Below are positions 1 through 9,754 of a stretch of DNA of 17,974 bases, in pieces (the first letter of the stretch is position 1; every line of letters begins with the position of its first letter). Made by a program: the position numbers and the translations under genes. Location of the stretch: the NCBI GenBank assembly GCA_009663005.1, contig VIGQ01001934.1, positions 5,001 to 22,974 on the forward strand. The letters are read 5' to 3'. Source of the stretch: Actinidia chinensis (lineage: Eukaryota; Streptophyta; Magnoliopsida; Ericales; Actinidiaceae). The notes below the pieces were generated by a model. That model saw only the letters and a list, made by a program, of their open reading frames with translations, made no database searches and was not told where the DNA came from.

Positions 1-283
1 AGGATCTCCCAGCTGGAAATAGCCAGTCTCGCCGCTAAGGGCAGATCAGTCGCCGCGTTCAAGAATCGGATTACTTTTTAGAAGCTTGAGGGGATCGACA
101 TCCTCTTATTTCGCGTTATGGCTTTGACTTCTCAAGAGGCAGCTCGCGCATGTATCCTTGACCTCGTCGTCAGCCTTGGGACGTTATATGGACCATGAAT
201 TCCTCGCCAAGAGAGGCCGAAGCCGAGAAAAGAGCGTCCAAAGAAGGGTCAGCCGGGGTAGAGGGGTTGGCGACGCTGTTTAG
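1..283 (+). pseudogene. C-terminal relic of an antisense extra ORF (copy A), cut by window edge
   Basis: On the plus strand, opposite to gag-pol, shifting frames read a helical, charged segment (SQLEIASLAAKG near the left edge), then a GFDFSRG motif near 115-135 and a proline/leucine/aspartate stretch, ending in an acidic Glu/Ala-rich tail. A TAG at 281-283 ends it if one indel is allowed. The layout (coiled-coil-like segment, G-F-x-F-x-R-G motif, a P-x-L segment, acidic tail, stop, then T-rich DNA) is the same as in the relic that ends at 3497, so the two are related. At least one internal stop (TAG near 79) and a frameshift show that it is broken. From 284 to about 370 the sequence is T/A-rich and could hold its 3' untranslated region. 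The function of such proteins is unknown; most of this copy lies outside the window. Confidence 0.5.
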
Positions 284-399
284 GATTCCCCCTTTGGGTA
301 TTCTTTTGTATATATATTTTTTTTGTATTTTATTGTATCTGTGATCTTTAATTGATAAATACAACTGATTCTCTTTCCAACATCTTGTCGTTTTTTTTC

Positions 400-920
400 C
401 TTTCGGACTTGATACTTCGGCATGTATGCGGTCATCTTATTTGGCAATATTCATGGTGAAAACGGGCGGTCCAAACATTCCACACCTTAACCGAATAAGC
501 TCCTGGCGGCCGAGATATATACGGCGAGATAGTCGCTGGCTATGAAGATTCTCTGGTCGTAATGAATGGGCGCTCTCTTAATGGTGACGTCTATAATAGT
601 GAATCAAGATTCCTCAAGTCGGCTTGTGCCGATCTTGTCGATCTAGACCTCTTACCACCTTGGCGATACACATATTCGTAGTGACATGGTTTGACTTGTA
701 GGTTCGAAAATGGCAAAACTTTTGGGCGATCAAGTGTCTTTCAGCGCATAAGGGTAATTCTGGTTTATCGGGTAAGATATGACAATTTAATGCCGATAGG
801 CGACTAGGCTCCAATCATAGATGGTTTCTATCACACGAATCACAGCCTTTCGCATGACCATGCTGACGTGTTTGTCAATGATGATCTGGCCAGATGGAGC
901 TCAATCACACACGACTCGCT
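400..920. other. Non-coding stretch between the two antisense ORF relics
   Basis: No coding frame of convincing quality is seen here. The open frames on both strands are short and show no recognisable motif. The sequence is of mixed composition and is probably internal retrotransposon DNA or the distal promoter of the next plus-strand unit. I looked for the 3' LTR of the minus-strand element here and found no clear match by eye to 9755-10528. Confidence 0.4.
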
Positions 921-928
921 CCACGGAG

Positions 929-1083
929 CCACGTGGGACGGGAAATTAAATGCATCAAATTGTGGAGTCTCGGGAAAAAATTGTTTTATGGGGTACGGCG
1001 TTTTACTTCCTCGATCGGAACGTCCGCGTGATCTGGGCCGTTGGCCCAATCGATCACAGCCCTCACATGTATGTATATAAAGG
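929..1083 (+). promoter_or_regulatory. Promoter-like region: G-box, paired site II motifs, TATA box
   Basis: Three plant promoter motifs lie in order on the plus strand. A palindromic CCACGTGG (G-box core CACGTG) is at 929-936. TGGGCC-GTT-GGCCCA, a perfect inverted pair of site II (TGGGCC) motifs, is at 1034-1048. TATATAAAGG is at 1074-1083. Transcription would begin near 1105-1115 and read toward the plus-strand relic at 1324-3497. G-boxes bind bZIP/bHLH factors and site II motifs bind TCP factors (general plant knowledge). Whether it is the promoter of the antisense ORF or part of an LTR of another element is not settled; no downstream LTR partner was found. Confidence 0.5.
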
Positions 1084-1323
1084 GGTTTAACCTATCATTC
1101 GCACATTTCCATTGCTCTCGAAGGTGTTGATCCGTGTATGAACTGCACCTCGCCGTAAAACAGGTCGACGTGTCGTTTATGTTCTCCAAGGGACCAACCT
1201 CAGAGGTGAAAAGAATCTGAAGCAATCCATGCCTTCTTGGATATCCGATCATTAGTGGGCGTATCTTATACGACGAGACGAAGACAGTCTCTCTCTTCCA
1301 CCATACCACAAAATTCCCCAAAG

Positions 1324-3497
1324 ATGGATACCTCAAGTCTTGACTTAAAGGAGGGTTTAACGTCATGTCCCGGCGTGAATGGACAAGCTCGGATCTACCT
1401 TATTCATTTCCTCAGGGGTATACGACTTCGGATTCCTAGGGATGGCGAGACAATTTTATCAGCCCGCCAAAGGCGACCTCCGGGTGGCCGTTTTAGAAGC
1501 CGCTGTTTCTTGGCCGGCTTAAGGCGTTCCCATTCACCGATCAGCAGGGAAATTTTGATTCATACAAGATTTGCCCTTGCCTCGTTATCCCCCAACGAAT
1601 GGCGATCAGGCATCTGTTCGCTGGCCGGATCTGGCGCCAATTCAACATCACATAGTCCGTGACCGAATTCCAGGCGGGTGAGTGGAATACAGGAGAAACT
1701 CTACCCGATTAGGCCGGTCGGTAATACTTCAAGGAGAGGTCCTAAGCAAGAACTTGCTTAAGGATCTCCGGAGCAATGTGATGGGGTGAAATGACAACGA
1801 CGACTGTTCTTTTTGCCTCGGGGGACGAGTGGGGTTCCGGGCACTCCCACCAGCGACATTACTCCACGAGTTCCTAGATCTTGGGGAACGCCAGGTTGTT
1901 AGTTCCGATTTCTTGTTTGCAAAGTCCATTATGGTCACCTGCCAGGCTTTTATTGTCAGGAAGAGCTTGCAACAAGATGCGACTCTGTCGAGGTTGATGC
2001 CTGTAAGAGGATGGAGGCGATCTCGGGAAGATAGAAGCCGGAGGCGCTACGGTCGAGGTTTCGAAGGTACTGGTTCGCGACATCAAGAAACATTTTGCGG
2101 TTGTTGCGCGCGCTTTCTACCCAGTGGAGGAGACAACAAAGCGTAAGAGGTGGGAGGCACGTGGGGGGAAGGGAAGGAGAGAGCAAGAGGAGTTGGTGAA
2201 GAATAGGGGAGTAAGGAGAAGGGGTATCGGCAGGGCGATTAGGAGAGCCACCGTTATCCCCGACGTACCCTTCTAAGGTGGTCGGGGGGAAGGTTAAAGG
2301 ACACGTTTTTAGAATCTCTATCTGGGATCGTCCGGCGGCTCCAGTCGGATTCCAGGGTCGGAGTCCATTGTGGATTCCGAGCTGCCCCCGAGCTCAGATT
2401 GATGGGTATACTTAGTAGAAACTAAATATTACTGTTTTCGTCCTTATTGACATATCACATGTGCAGCTATGGCGGATCGAGCTGGTTGCCCCACCTTGGG
2501 TGAAAACAGGCCGGTTAAGGCCAAAGCTGAGAGGCTACGAAGGGGACGACAGAAGTCTCCCACCAAAGGGAAGTCGTATTCGGGAGAAGAAAGAAACGTA
2601 CGCCGGGAAGGCGTCCCCGTAATCGAAAAAGGCGGCCAGACTCGTTGAAGGGAAAAGGACACCGCGCCGCCCCCGCGCCAAAAGATTAAGTTCCAACGAG
2701 GGAGCGATCAATGCAGGGGGCGTGCGGCTGAGAGCGGGGGGACGGGGGGGACCTCTTCCCCTGGTGGCGATGTAGGATCGAATTCTATGTCGGATGCTTC
2801 TTGTGCGCTCGGAGGTTGTTTCACATGGGTGGATTCCGGCTTCCGACAAGGAGGAGCGTGACCGATTGTCCGAGAATGAATTGGTTCGACCAAATCTTTC
2901 CACGCCTTGGTCAGGTTAATTAATTTGTGCCAAAATCTTGGTGTTGTTCTTTTGGGACAGTACTGAGATGTTTATATTGGCAGGTGGTCATGTTCGCATC
3001 TTCTCTTGCCCTCCGCAGCCAAGAGCATCTCACGATTATAGATTCCATAATGGCTACGCGCGGATTCCGCCAAGCTGGAATTGGTTAATTTTTTTATTGT
3101 AACAGCTCAAAAGCGAGCCCTTTAAGGCCAGCGCAATCGGCTTGGCGAGCTTAGCGAGGAAAGGACAAAGCCCGGGCAACCGAGGTGGACGTCTGAAGGG
3201 CCACCGTGGCGGGAACTAATTCACCCAAATAAAACTGGGCGAAGGCAAAGAGATAAGCCATGAGGACTTCAAAAGCCTCGGGAGAATTGAAAGCAAGCGG
3301 TTCAGATTTGACTTTTTATGCAAACATATTTCAGCTAGGGCTTTGAGTTCGCAAGAGGGCAACTCTCCATCAATCCCAACCTCGCAGTCGACGTGGCGAA
3401 TATGGCGATGGACCCAAGTTTCGACGAGGAAGAGGAGGACGATTTGAAATTGAAAGAAGGAGAAGATCCTGTTGTAGGAGTTGCTCCTAATGTATAA
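1324..3497 (+). pseudogene. Relic of an antisense extra ORF (copy B) between integrase and the missing 3' LTR
   Basis: The plus strand, antisense to gag-pol, reads as one decayed long frame. ATG at 1324 opens a short frame; further pieces sit near 1400-1660. An 89-codon open stretch at 2007-2276 includes the segment VARAFYPVEETTKRKRWE and then a very basic run. A pyrimidine-AG acceptor-like site (about 2448-2466) precedes ATGGCGGATCG at 2469, so an intron is possible. From about 3200 a helical Ala/Lys/Glu-rich stretch leads to GFEFARGQL near 3345, NMAMDPSF and an acidic tail EEEEDD, with a TAA at 3495-3497. The C-terminus resembles the relic at 1-283. Stops and frame changes show it is broken. 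Extra ORFs, some antisense, are known in Tat elements; the assignment here rests on position and strand, since no domain was recognised. Confidence 0.5.
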
Positions 3498-3604
3498 TTT
3501 TTTAGTTATGTTTTTATTTTTTTAAGGATGTAATATTTGTCACTATGAATGAAAAAATATACTCCATTTGAAAAATATTTTGTTCAGGTCTTTTGTTGGA
3601 GTTG

Positions 3605-3870
3605 AATGGCGACCCCATAAGTAATGGAAGAAATCTCAATAACTGAAATAATATTGAGCGAGTTCAATAAACGGGCAATCTATTTTGTTTTGGGACTGGC
3701 AATATTTTAATGGCGACTCAATATATTGGCGGCATCGTATTATAGGTTGATCATAATAATGGCGACCTCATTAGAATAGGCGATCATAATACAGGCGACA
3801 TAAACAATGGCGATAACAATCCTTCGTATAAACGACGATCATAAAATAGGCGATAGTACAAAATTCGAAT
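3605..3870. repeat. Degenerate minisatellite, about 16-bp period, core TGGCGA(T/C)
   Basis: Units beginning with variants of TGGCGA or TAGGCGA followed by an AT-rich tail such as TCATAATA start at 3711, 3726, 3743, 3760, 3777, 3793, 3808, 3832 and 3847, giving steps of 15-17 bp with one of 24. Weaker copies lie from 3607. The array sits directly beyond the integrase end of the minus-strand element. Tandem repeats in the region between pol and the 3' LTR are a known feature of plant gypsy elements and a suspected source of satellites. Confidence 0.7.
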
Positions 3871-3904
3871 AATAAACTTATGAGGGCCTAGGCTGAATGG
3901 GTTC

Positions 3905-5170
3905 TCATGACCTCATTGATATACTTTTCAAATGAATCGGCATTCCAGGATGTGAAAGGCCTTCCCGCTTAGGTATTCTAACTAGTAAGTCCCCGATCGG
4001 GAGAGAGACTTTTTTGACGACTTTGTAAGGACTTCCCACGTGGGGGCCGAAGTTTTCTGCATTTGATTCTTTAGTTGACAGGGTTATTTTTCTAAAAGAA
4101 CAGGTCGCCTGGAAGGAATGAAAGGTTTGTCTGAATTGATTGTAGTACTTGGCGGACTTTGGCATTGAGGCCATTGACGTAGTCGGCGTTCTCTCTTTTT
4201 TCCTCAAGGAGGTCCAGGTGATTCTGAAGCTCGGCCTCATGATTTCTTTGTCAAAATTCCTCAAAACCTGAAGCTCGGCATAACCTATTTCCACGTTTGA
4301 CTGATTCTGTTCCGAAAAGACCATGGAAATACGAGTTTCACCCGTAGGAATCCGGATAGTAGTATGATAATAAGCCCAAGTATGCTGGCAAGTTTTCCGC
4401 CCACTAGCTTTTTGATCGTCTAACCTCGCTTCAAATTCCTGAGGATGTTACGGTTGGTTATTCAACTTGGCCATTAGCTTGAGGATGACCGGCGCGAGGA
4501 GAAATGAGAGAGATGGCGAGATGCGAGTAGAATAATTGAACATGGTGCGTTGTCGAAATGCTTTGCTTGTCCGAAGATGATCAACCTTTGGGACTCGATT
4601 TTGCCAACAAGGTGCTTTCCATACGAAAAGTCCCGGGTATTTTTCCAGTTAATTTGGCGAGAGGCTGGAGCTTCTCCATTAGTAAAATAATCTATGGCGA
4701 CGACTGAAAACTTCCTTGACAAAGGAGCTTGCGAGGGACCCCCCAGAATGTGATCCCCCAATGGGCGAATGCCAAGGGCGAAATGGGTACCTCGGTGTGA
4801 GGGAGACGGATGACGGGGGCGGCACCTCTGGCATTTGTCGCATTTCTTTATATATGCTTGCCGCATCTCGTTCTATGTCGGGCCCAAAAATATCCTTGGC
4901 GCATAGTTTTCTTCGCAAAGCTCTTGCTCCGGGGTGTGTTTGTGATTTCTGCATATGCATTCGTGTATTTTTCGTTTAGGACATACTCTGCGTTTCTGGT
5001 CGGAGACATCTCAAAAGTAGTCTGAAAACAGACCTTTGTATAGCTGCCCTTGAAAATGCAAAATCTTGCGGATCTGTATTGGAGGCGGGCGAGATTTGAG
5101 CTTATCCATTGCAAGATCCCTTTGTGGAGGATAGGCAAAAATTTGTCAACCACGTGGATTTTCTCCGTTT
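3905..5170 (-). pseudogene. Integrase domain of the gypsy polyprotein (broken)
   Basis: Integrase inserts the cDNA copy into host DNA. The zinc-binding N-terminus is seen at about 4830-5150, split between two frames; the second Cys pair survives as KCDKCQR (about 4825-4845). The catalytic core follows with HILGGPSQAP and VVAIDYF (about 4690), then KHFDNAP (about 4550). The aspartate expected just before KHFDN is replaced by Gly (about 4570-4572). GHPQANGQVE, which carries the end of the DDE triad, is visible at about 4457-4495 in another frame, followed at once by a stop. The C-terminal part (3905-4324) includes KYYN, NFGPHVGSPYKVVKKV and ends near 3905. At least four frame changes are needed to follow the domain, so it is non-functional. 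Family assignment is firm from the run of conserved motifs. Confidence 0.93.
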
Positions 5171-5224
5171 GGAGGAGTTATTGACGATTTCCAATGTTGG
5201 GTGAGTTAAAAATTCTAGAGGTAT

Positions 5225-5650
5225 GCACCTGTCAGAATAAACTAAAAAGATTTGACGCCAGATTAGCCAAGCATCTGCCTTTTATTTCTTCTAGGAGGGA
5301 TCTGGTGGAATCATTAAATTCCTTGATCTTTGCAGACACAGCCTTTACGACGCCCAAATAAGCTATCATTCTGCGTCCTTGGCGAGTAGTCCCCTGACTT
5401 GGTTTACCATAATTGTGAGTCACTGAAGACTTCCAACGATTGTGCCTCCCAACCTCTGTTGCTACTCTTAGGCTGCGAGGAGGGCTTCGTTATTCGGCCC
5501 CTATTGTGGTGGCTTTAAACCCCATTCTAATGGCGTACTCCATTGTTTCGCCTGATGAGGCTCGTATGACGAGCCCTTGCACCCGACAGCCGTTGTGGTT
5601 AGAAGAGCCATAACCGTACATATCCAGTGGGCGGGGTCTTTTTTGAGGGT
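5225..5650 (-). pseudogene. Second, archaeal-type RNase H domain (broken)
   Basis: RNase H removes the RNA strand of RNA/DNA hybrids in reverse transcription. This is a second RNase H-like segment, after the one joined to reverse transcriptase. GSSNHNGC followed by GLVIRASSGETMEYAIRMGFKATT is visible at about 5500-5615; this spacing and the Gly-rich turn match the archaeal-type RNase H found in Tat elements. The first catalytic aspartate is replaced by Tyr (GYGSS, about 5610-5612). A stop at the AEYEALL-type position cuts the frame near 5490. The C-terminal part, RMIAYLGVVKAVSAKIKEF and CLANLASNLFS, lies at 5232-5370 after a frame change. The domain is dead in this copy. The dual-RNase-H layout is the main reason for calling the element Tat-lineage. 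Confidence 0.85.
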
Positions 5651-5739
5651 AGTTTCTTAGGAATTCCCGCTTCAAGAAGAGTCGTCTCTGGTTGTGGAGT
5701 GTTTTTGTTTCATGGGTGGATTCGACATAAAACAGCCAG

Positions 5740-6140
5740 GAGCCTGGGCTTATGCTTGTCCTTGGCTTGTACTCAATGTGGAACCACTTAGCTTGATGGA
5801 CCATTTCAGGAGTCTACCGATGTGTTGACGGTCGTTGGAGAATCTGCTTAGTGTGATCTGTCAACACTATGATTGGAATGGGACTGGAAGTAATGACGAA
5901 GTTCTGGCGGGCCGATCATTTAGCGGCATAGGCAATCTTTTCCAATTTCCTTTGGGATATTGGCATCGGCACCAATTAAGTTTTGCTAACGTAGTATATT
6001 TGTTTTTGGATTTTATCTTATTCTCAGACTAGTACTGCCCTTATGCGATAGGCGAGGCAGATAAATACACGTAGAGATATTCGTCGGCCCGGGGTGGGGA
6101 CCGAGGTAGTAAAGGCCGGCGGGGACCCAAGATCATCGTT
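5740..6140 (-). pseudogene. Gypsy-type RNase H domain next to reverse transcriptase (broken)
   Basis: Minus-strand frames read ADEYLYVYLSASPIA at about 6040-6095, the usual start of the gypsy RNase H. After a gap of poorer match come VLTDHTKQ-like and GRLLKWSIKLS segments at about 5790-5860, and HIEYKPRTSI at about 5750-5780, just before the linker to the second RNase H. Several stops and at least three frame changes break it. Its place between the reverse transcriptase thumb region and the archaeal-type RNase H fits the Tat layout. Confidence 0.8.
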
Positions 6141-6179
6141 AGCTGTAGGGAAATTCATTTCAGATTACTCACCCATGAA

Positions 6180-7130
6180 AGGTCTGGCTATTCTCAGGAT
6201 TTGAAGAACGGGCAGGCAATTGTCCGCTAGTTGGAGGACGAATCTGTTCAGGGAGGTAAGTGCCCGTCAGTGCGTACTCTCGGAGATTCCCCCTTGGCAT
6301 CTTTATTGCGATTTAGGGCTGTATTTGATCAGGTTCACCTCAATCCTCGCTTGGTGACCAGGAATCCAGAAACTTTCCAGACGACACTCCAAAAATGCAT
6401 TTAGAGGAGTTCAACATCATTTGTGCAAGCCGCAAGTAGTCGAATGCTTATTTTAGGTGGGCCGATGTGGTTTTGTGCATGGAGAATTTTAACCAGCATA
6501 TATCTATGTAAAACTTCCATAGGTCTTTTCAATTTGTGCATGATTATTAAACATTTGTTGACCCGCTCTGATACGTTGCCCCGGCGTTCTTTACCGAACG
6601 CATGACTTTGTAGCATTTAGCCCAGTTCCGTGATAAAAGGAAGTTTTTATCAATGTAGGAGGATACATTTTGATTGATGATAACTCGAGAAGGCATTCAT
6701 AAAGTCAGAGCTCATGCTTGGAGGGGGGGGTGGCGTCGACTACTCAGATCGATTTAGGCAAGGAAAACTATCTTTCGGGCAAGCCTTGTTGAGTTCGGTG
6801 AAGTACACACACTCCCACTTCCCCCCTTTTTTGGGGCGAACTACTACATTGGCGAGCCAATCCGGAATTAGTGGTCTTCTCGGACAACCATTAGCTTTGA
6901 GAGTGTGCTTATTCGTTTTCAATGACTTTCAGGCGTTTAGGGGCGAATTCTACAGTTTTGGGAGGACTAGGAGATTCAGGCTTAGTGAACAGCTTATGCA
7001 TGGCTTGACTTCTGGGTCGATTACCAGGGACGTCGCCTTGGACCAGCGCGAAAAAGTCAGAATTCTTTTCAAGAAAATCTATTCACAGGCGATACGCAAT
7101 TCATCGGTGCGCTTGTTCCCATCTGAATGA
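6180..7130 (-). pseudogene. Reverse transcriptase domain (broken)
   Basis: Reverse transcriptase copies element RNA into DNA. The fingers region is clear at 6740-6922: PDWLANVVVRPKKGGKW then FTELNKACPKDSFP, a hallmark run of plant gypsy RT. MNAFSSYHQ follows at about 6680-6710. The catalytic YxDD box is damaged: the frame PMEVLHRYMLVKIL (about 6490-6525) shows the flanking residues intact while the box itself is lost through small compensating indels. Downstream, SKCIFGVSSGKF and FLVTKRG segments are visible at about 6340-6400 in shifted frames. Upstream, the region to 7130 carries the degenerate linker from the protease (IDPEVKP near 7010). The assignment is firm; the domain cannot be active. 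Confidence 0.95.
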
Positions 7131-7394
7131 CGAATTGGGTAGTGGTGATGAAGGGAGATTGGGACGACTGTCTTCGAGAGGTTGGTATTTCTCGGTTTCT
7201 CTAGGGTCTTCTAACGATAGCTGTTCTATCTCATCTCTCAGAATACCCCGTGTCATTCGCCGCCTTTGGTGATTGCTTATTGGGCGGAACTCCTGAACGG
7301 AAGTCCAACCCTTCATGGCTGAGATAAGCATTGCTAGCCACTTCTGATCGCCCTTTACTGCGCCTACCCCAGTCAACGGTGGCAAATTTCATCT
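7131..7394 (-). pseudogene. Linker between protease and reverse transcriptase (broken)
   Basis: The minus frame at 7101-7385 carries KGDQKWLAMLISAMKG near its start, a segment regularly found in plant gypsy polyproteins between the protease and reverse transcriptase, then an acidic/charged stretch (RDEIEQLSLEDPRETEKYQPLE, here split for reading as RDEIEQLSLEDP and RETEKYQPLE). It has no enzymatic role known to me. It links the protease end at about 7395 to the fingers of RT. Confidence 0.75.
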
Positions 7395-7810
7395 TCGTAG
7401 TACGGTAGAAGTGATTCGCCTTGTGATTCCTCAGCGTAGCGTCGCCGAGAATGGCGTATAAGGCGGGGGGACCAATCTACCACAATAAAATCCTGCCATA
7501 CGGTGGTCTGTTGGGGTCGGCTCCCAGGGTTATTGGTAAGTTAATCCATCCCAAGGGTGAGTCGTATTTCCTACCAATCCAATCAGGGGGGTTATGGAAA
7601 GGATCTTGCAACCTTGGTATGGCCCAAATTTCATTTTTTGCGATCGATGATAGGAACAAGATATCCGGCCCGAGCCTCCCGTGTCGATCAAGATACTGGA
7701 TGTTGAATGAAATTGGCCGATGACGGCCGAGACCCAATAGGGCACGTGTGGGGTAAGTGTACGCCTCTCAATTCGTCCGGGGATGGAAGGGGAGGATAGG
7801 GCGGCTATCT
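7395..7810 (-). pseudogene. Aspartic protease domain (broken)
   Basis: The protease would cut the polyprotein into mature parts. The active-site triplet Asp-Thr-Gly survives at 7677-7685 in the frame VSAVIGQFHSTSSILIDTG. Right after it a frameshift moves the reading to PDILFLSS, then to PLIGLVGN and SPLGWINLPITLGADP (about 7500-7590). The C-terminal ILG motif is visible near 7445-7455 as YAILGDATLRNHKAN, with Asp in place of the usual Arg after ILG. At least two frame changes are needed across about 120 residues. Identification rests on DTG, the hydrophobic strand before it and the ILG motif at the right distance. Confidence 0.88.
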
Positions 7811-8039
7811 TCTCCTGTCTCTCCGGGGGCTAGTAGAAAAGAAATGGAGAGGAGGGCAGGTTGTAAGAATTCCTCGTAGGCCACGTCCATGGGCCACTTC
7901 TGGCATGCCTTTTTCTGGATGAAGTTATGAATAACCGCCCAGACCCGAAACCTACGTGGATTGTTTGTATATCGACCGCAGTTAGTCTAGTGTAGCCGTA
8001 CCTTATCTCGGGAGTTGGGCGGTGGGGCGATTAGGACAT

Positions 8040-9480
8040 ATTTTCCTAGGTAACCCTTTTAATGAGGTCGGCTACTGCTCTTTTAGTTGAAAACAGTCCT
8101 CAGGTATTGTGTCCGTCGGTCCAGTGGAATTCACAATATTTGTTCCATGTTCCTCTTTTGGGGGTCAGTTTTGATCTTCCCGGCACTTGGACGAATTCTT
8201 CATGCTTAATTCCGCAAAGGAACGTGGGCGAAAGGGTGTTGGGGGTGTTGAAGGGTCTGGCAGGATAAACTCAGGTCGGCTAGGCGGGGTATGAGGACGC
8301 CCTTATGGACTAGACTGTTTGGGATCTAGATCAGGTTTTTGACCTCGTCTCCTCCCTATAATCAGTCGCCTCGTTATCAGGCTCGTTCATCTTTATGGTC
8401 ACTTTTCCTCGTCGACTTCGTTTAGCTCGGCTAACTCCTCTGTGGCGATGGTGGCTTGGAGGCTTTGCCTTGGAGCGGGGGAATCAAAGTTTAGGGAACG
8501 TTTTGGAAAGGAAGGTCTGAACAGTGTACCAGGTCGGAGTCCTTCCATATTGCCATGTATATCACTTTGTCACTGGGATCCTCAACTTTATAATACGGCC
8601 TGATTGATCGGTTACGAAAATCTTTCAACCCTCATCGCTCGCTCTTTGGTGAATGGTGAACATTGTGGGGAAAGTGTTCTTATGTCGGTTTCGGCAGCTC
8701 ATGACTGAAATTGGCGACAAAGAGGCGACTAAGAAGGCAAAAAAAGAGCGGATAGGGTGCATGGACGGATAGTTATTTTCGAAACCACGACCTGGCGGGT
8801 CCCTTCAGTAGTGGCAAAGAACGCTTGCACATAAACCTCGTCCCGAGCAGCAACCTTGGACGGAGACAATTCGGCTTTTACGAGTCCAGGTGATCCATAG
8901 GATGCATCTTTCCTTCATTAAATGCCGAGAGCCTGGGTAGGGATGGGTTTGAAATTTTTCGAAGAGAAGATCAGAGCTCTTAAGACCCTTTCGTGAATGG
9001 GTGGAATCCGTCTGTCTGACCAGAGCGTCCACGGTGACTAGAGCATTTGTTCCAGAGGGTAATGGCGTCTAGCGTGCCGTCCAAATCTCGAATCTTCTGC
9101 GAGGTGACTTTGGACTTATCTCGTGCCTCGGTTATGATATGCCCCTCTGTTAGGGCTCCTCCTTTCTCACCCTGCCTCGAGTTGACTAGATTTAAAGAGG
9201 AACTCCTTTCACGTCCTTTTCTTTTTATTTTAAGGCAAAGTGATGGGTCCCCTGGGTCTGTGTGCTGGGGGATGAGGGGTCCGCATAGACAAAGATGAGA
9301 TCTGACGGGAGTTTTGCTTTCTCTTCGGGAATGATAGGTGGGTCCCCTCCGAGAAAGAGAGAAGGAGCTTCGTCCGCCGCCGAGGACGGCCCCTTTTAAG
9401 GTGCTGAACGGGACGTGTTGCGATGAAGAGAGAAAGAAGGCCAGAAGGAGAGCATGGAAAGTGAACGGAAGGGGATGGGT
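8040..9480 (-). pseudogene. Gag domain with zinc-knuckle relic (broken)
   Basis: Gag forms the particle that packages element RNA. Visible segments on the minus strand, in order: PSDLIFVYADPSS-like N-terminal text (about 9270-9330), DHLDS (about 8885-8900), LPLLKGPARSWF (about 8785-8825), then FTIHQRAS (about 8640-8670), VEDPSDK-like text (about 8560-8590) and LQGKAS (about 8460-8480). Near 8080-8135 the segment KYCEFHWTDGHNT followed after a frameshift by EDCFQLKEQ gives a C-x2-H-x4-H-x4-C knuckle typical of this plant Gag group. The region is full of frame changes and stops. The N-terminal boundary is uncertain; the first several hundred bases after the LTR may be leader. Confidence 0.85.
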
Positions 9481-9732
9481 ATGGGAATTCCACAGCTAGG
9501 CAGGATGGGCAGTAGCGAGACCATTATTGCCGTTCATAGCATCATCTGTGCGGGCACCCTATCGTGGATATCACGGTGGTGGGACAGGCCTCTAGATTGG
9601 AACTTGGCTGGGTTGGCCATCCATAGGATGAGACCGGTTACAAAGTACTGAGGGCGAACGGCGAGCTTCTTTGGGGCTATAGGTGAGGGTTGGTTGAGAT
9701 GCGAAGGCTTGGTGACAAGAAGTTAAGAGAAC

Positions 9733-9754
9733 GGTCGTTCCCACAGGACTAGGC
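9733..9754 (-). promoter_or_regulatory. Degenerate primer-binding-site area after the 5' LTR
   Basis: Read on the minus strand just inside the LTR end, the sequence GCCTAGTCCTGTGGGAACGA resembles, with an indel, the GCGCCGTCTGTGGGAA-type start of the internal region that I recall from many plant LTR elements. The tRNA-complementary part is too mutated to name the primer tRNA. Confidence 0.4.

Noticed and set aside
1237..1662. Plus-strand 141-codon frame as an intact gene
   Set aside because: The frame has no recognised motif and neighbouring frames read equally well; it is better treated as part of the decayed antisense unit.
6714..7130. Plus-strand open frame of 138 codons
   Set aside because: It lies opposite the reverse transcriptase region, starts in a G run and shows no motif; it is a shadow of the minus-strand coding relic.
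7451..7723. Plus-strand open frame of 90 codons
   Set aside because: It is antisense to the protease segment that carries the DTG motif, so it is a shadow frame.
3905..9480. Endogenous pararetrovirus (caulimovirus-like) instead of a retrotransposon
   Set aside because: An integrase core with HPQANGQVE and a zinc-binding N-terminus follows the RNase H domains; pararetroviruses lack integrase.
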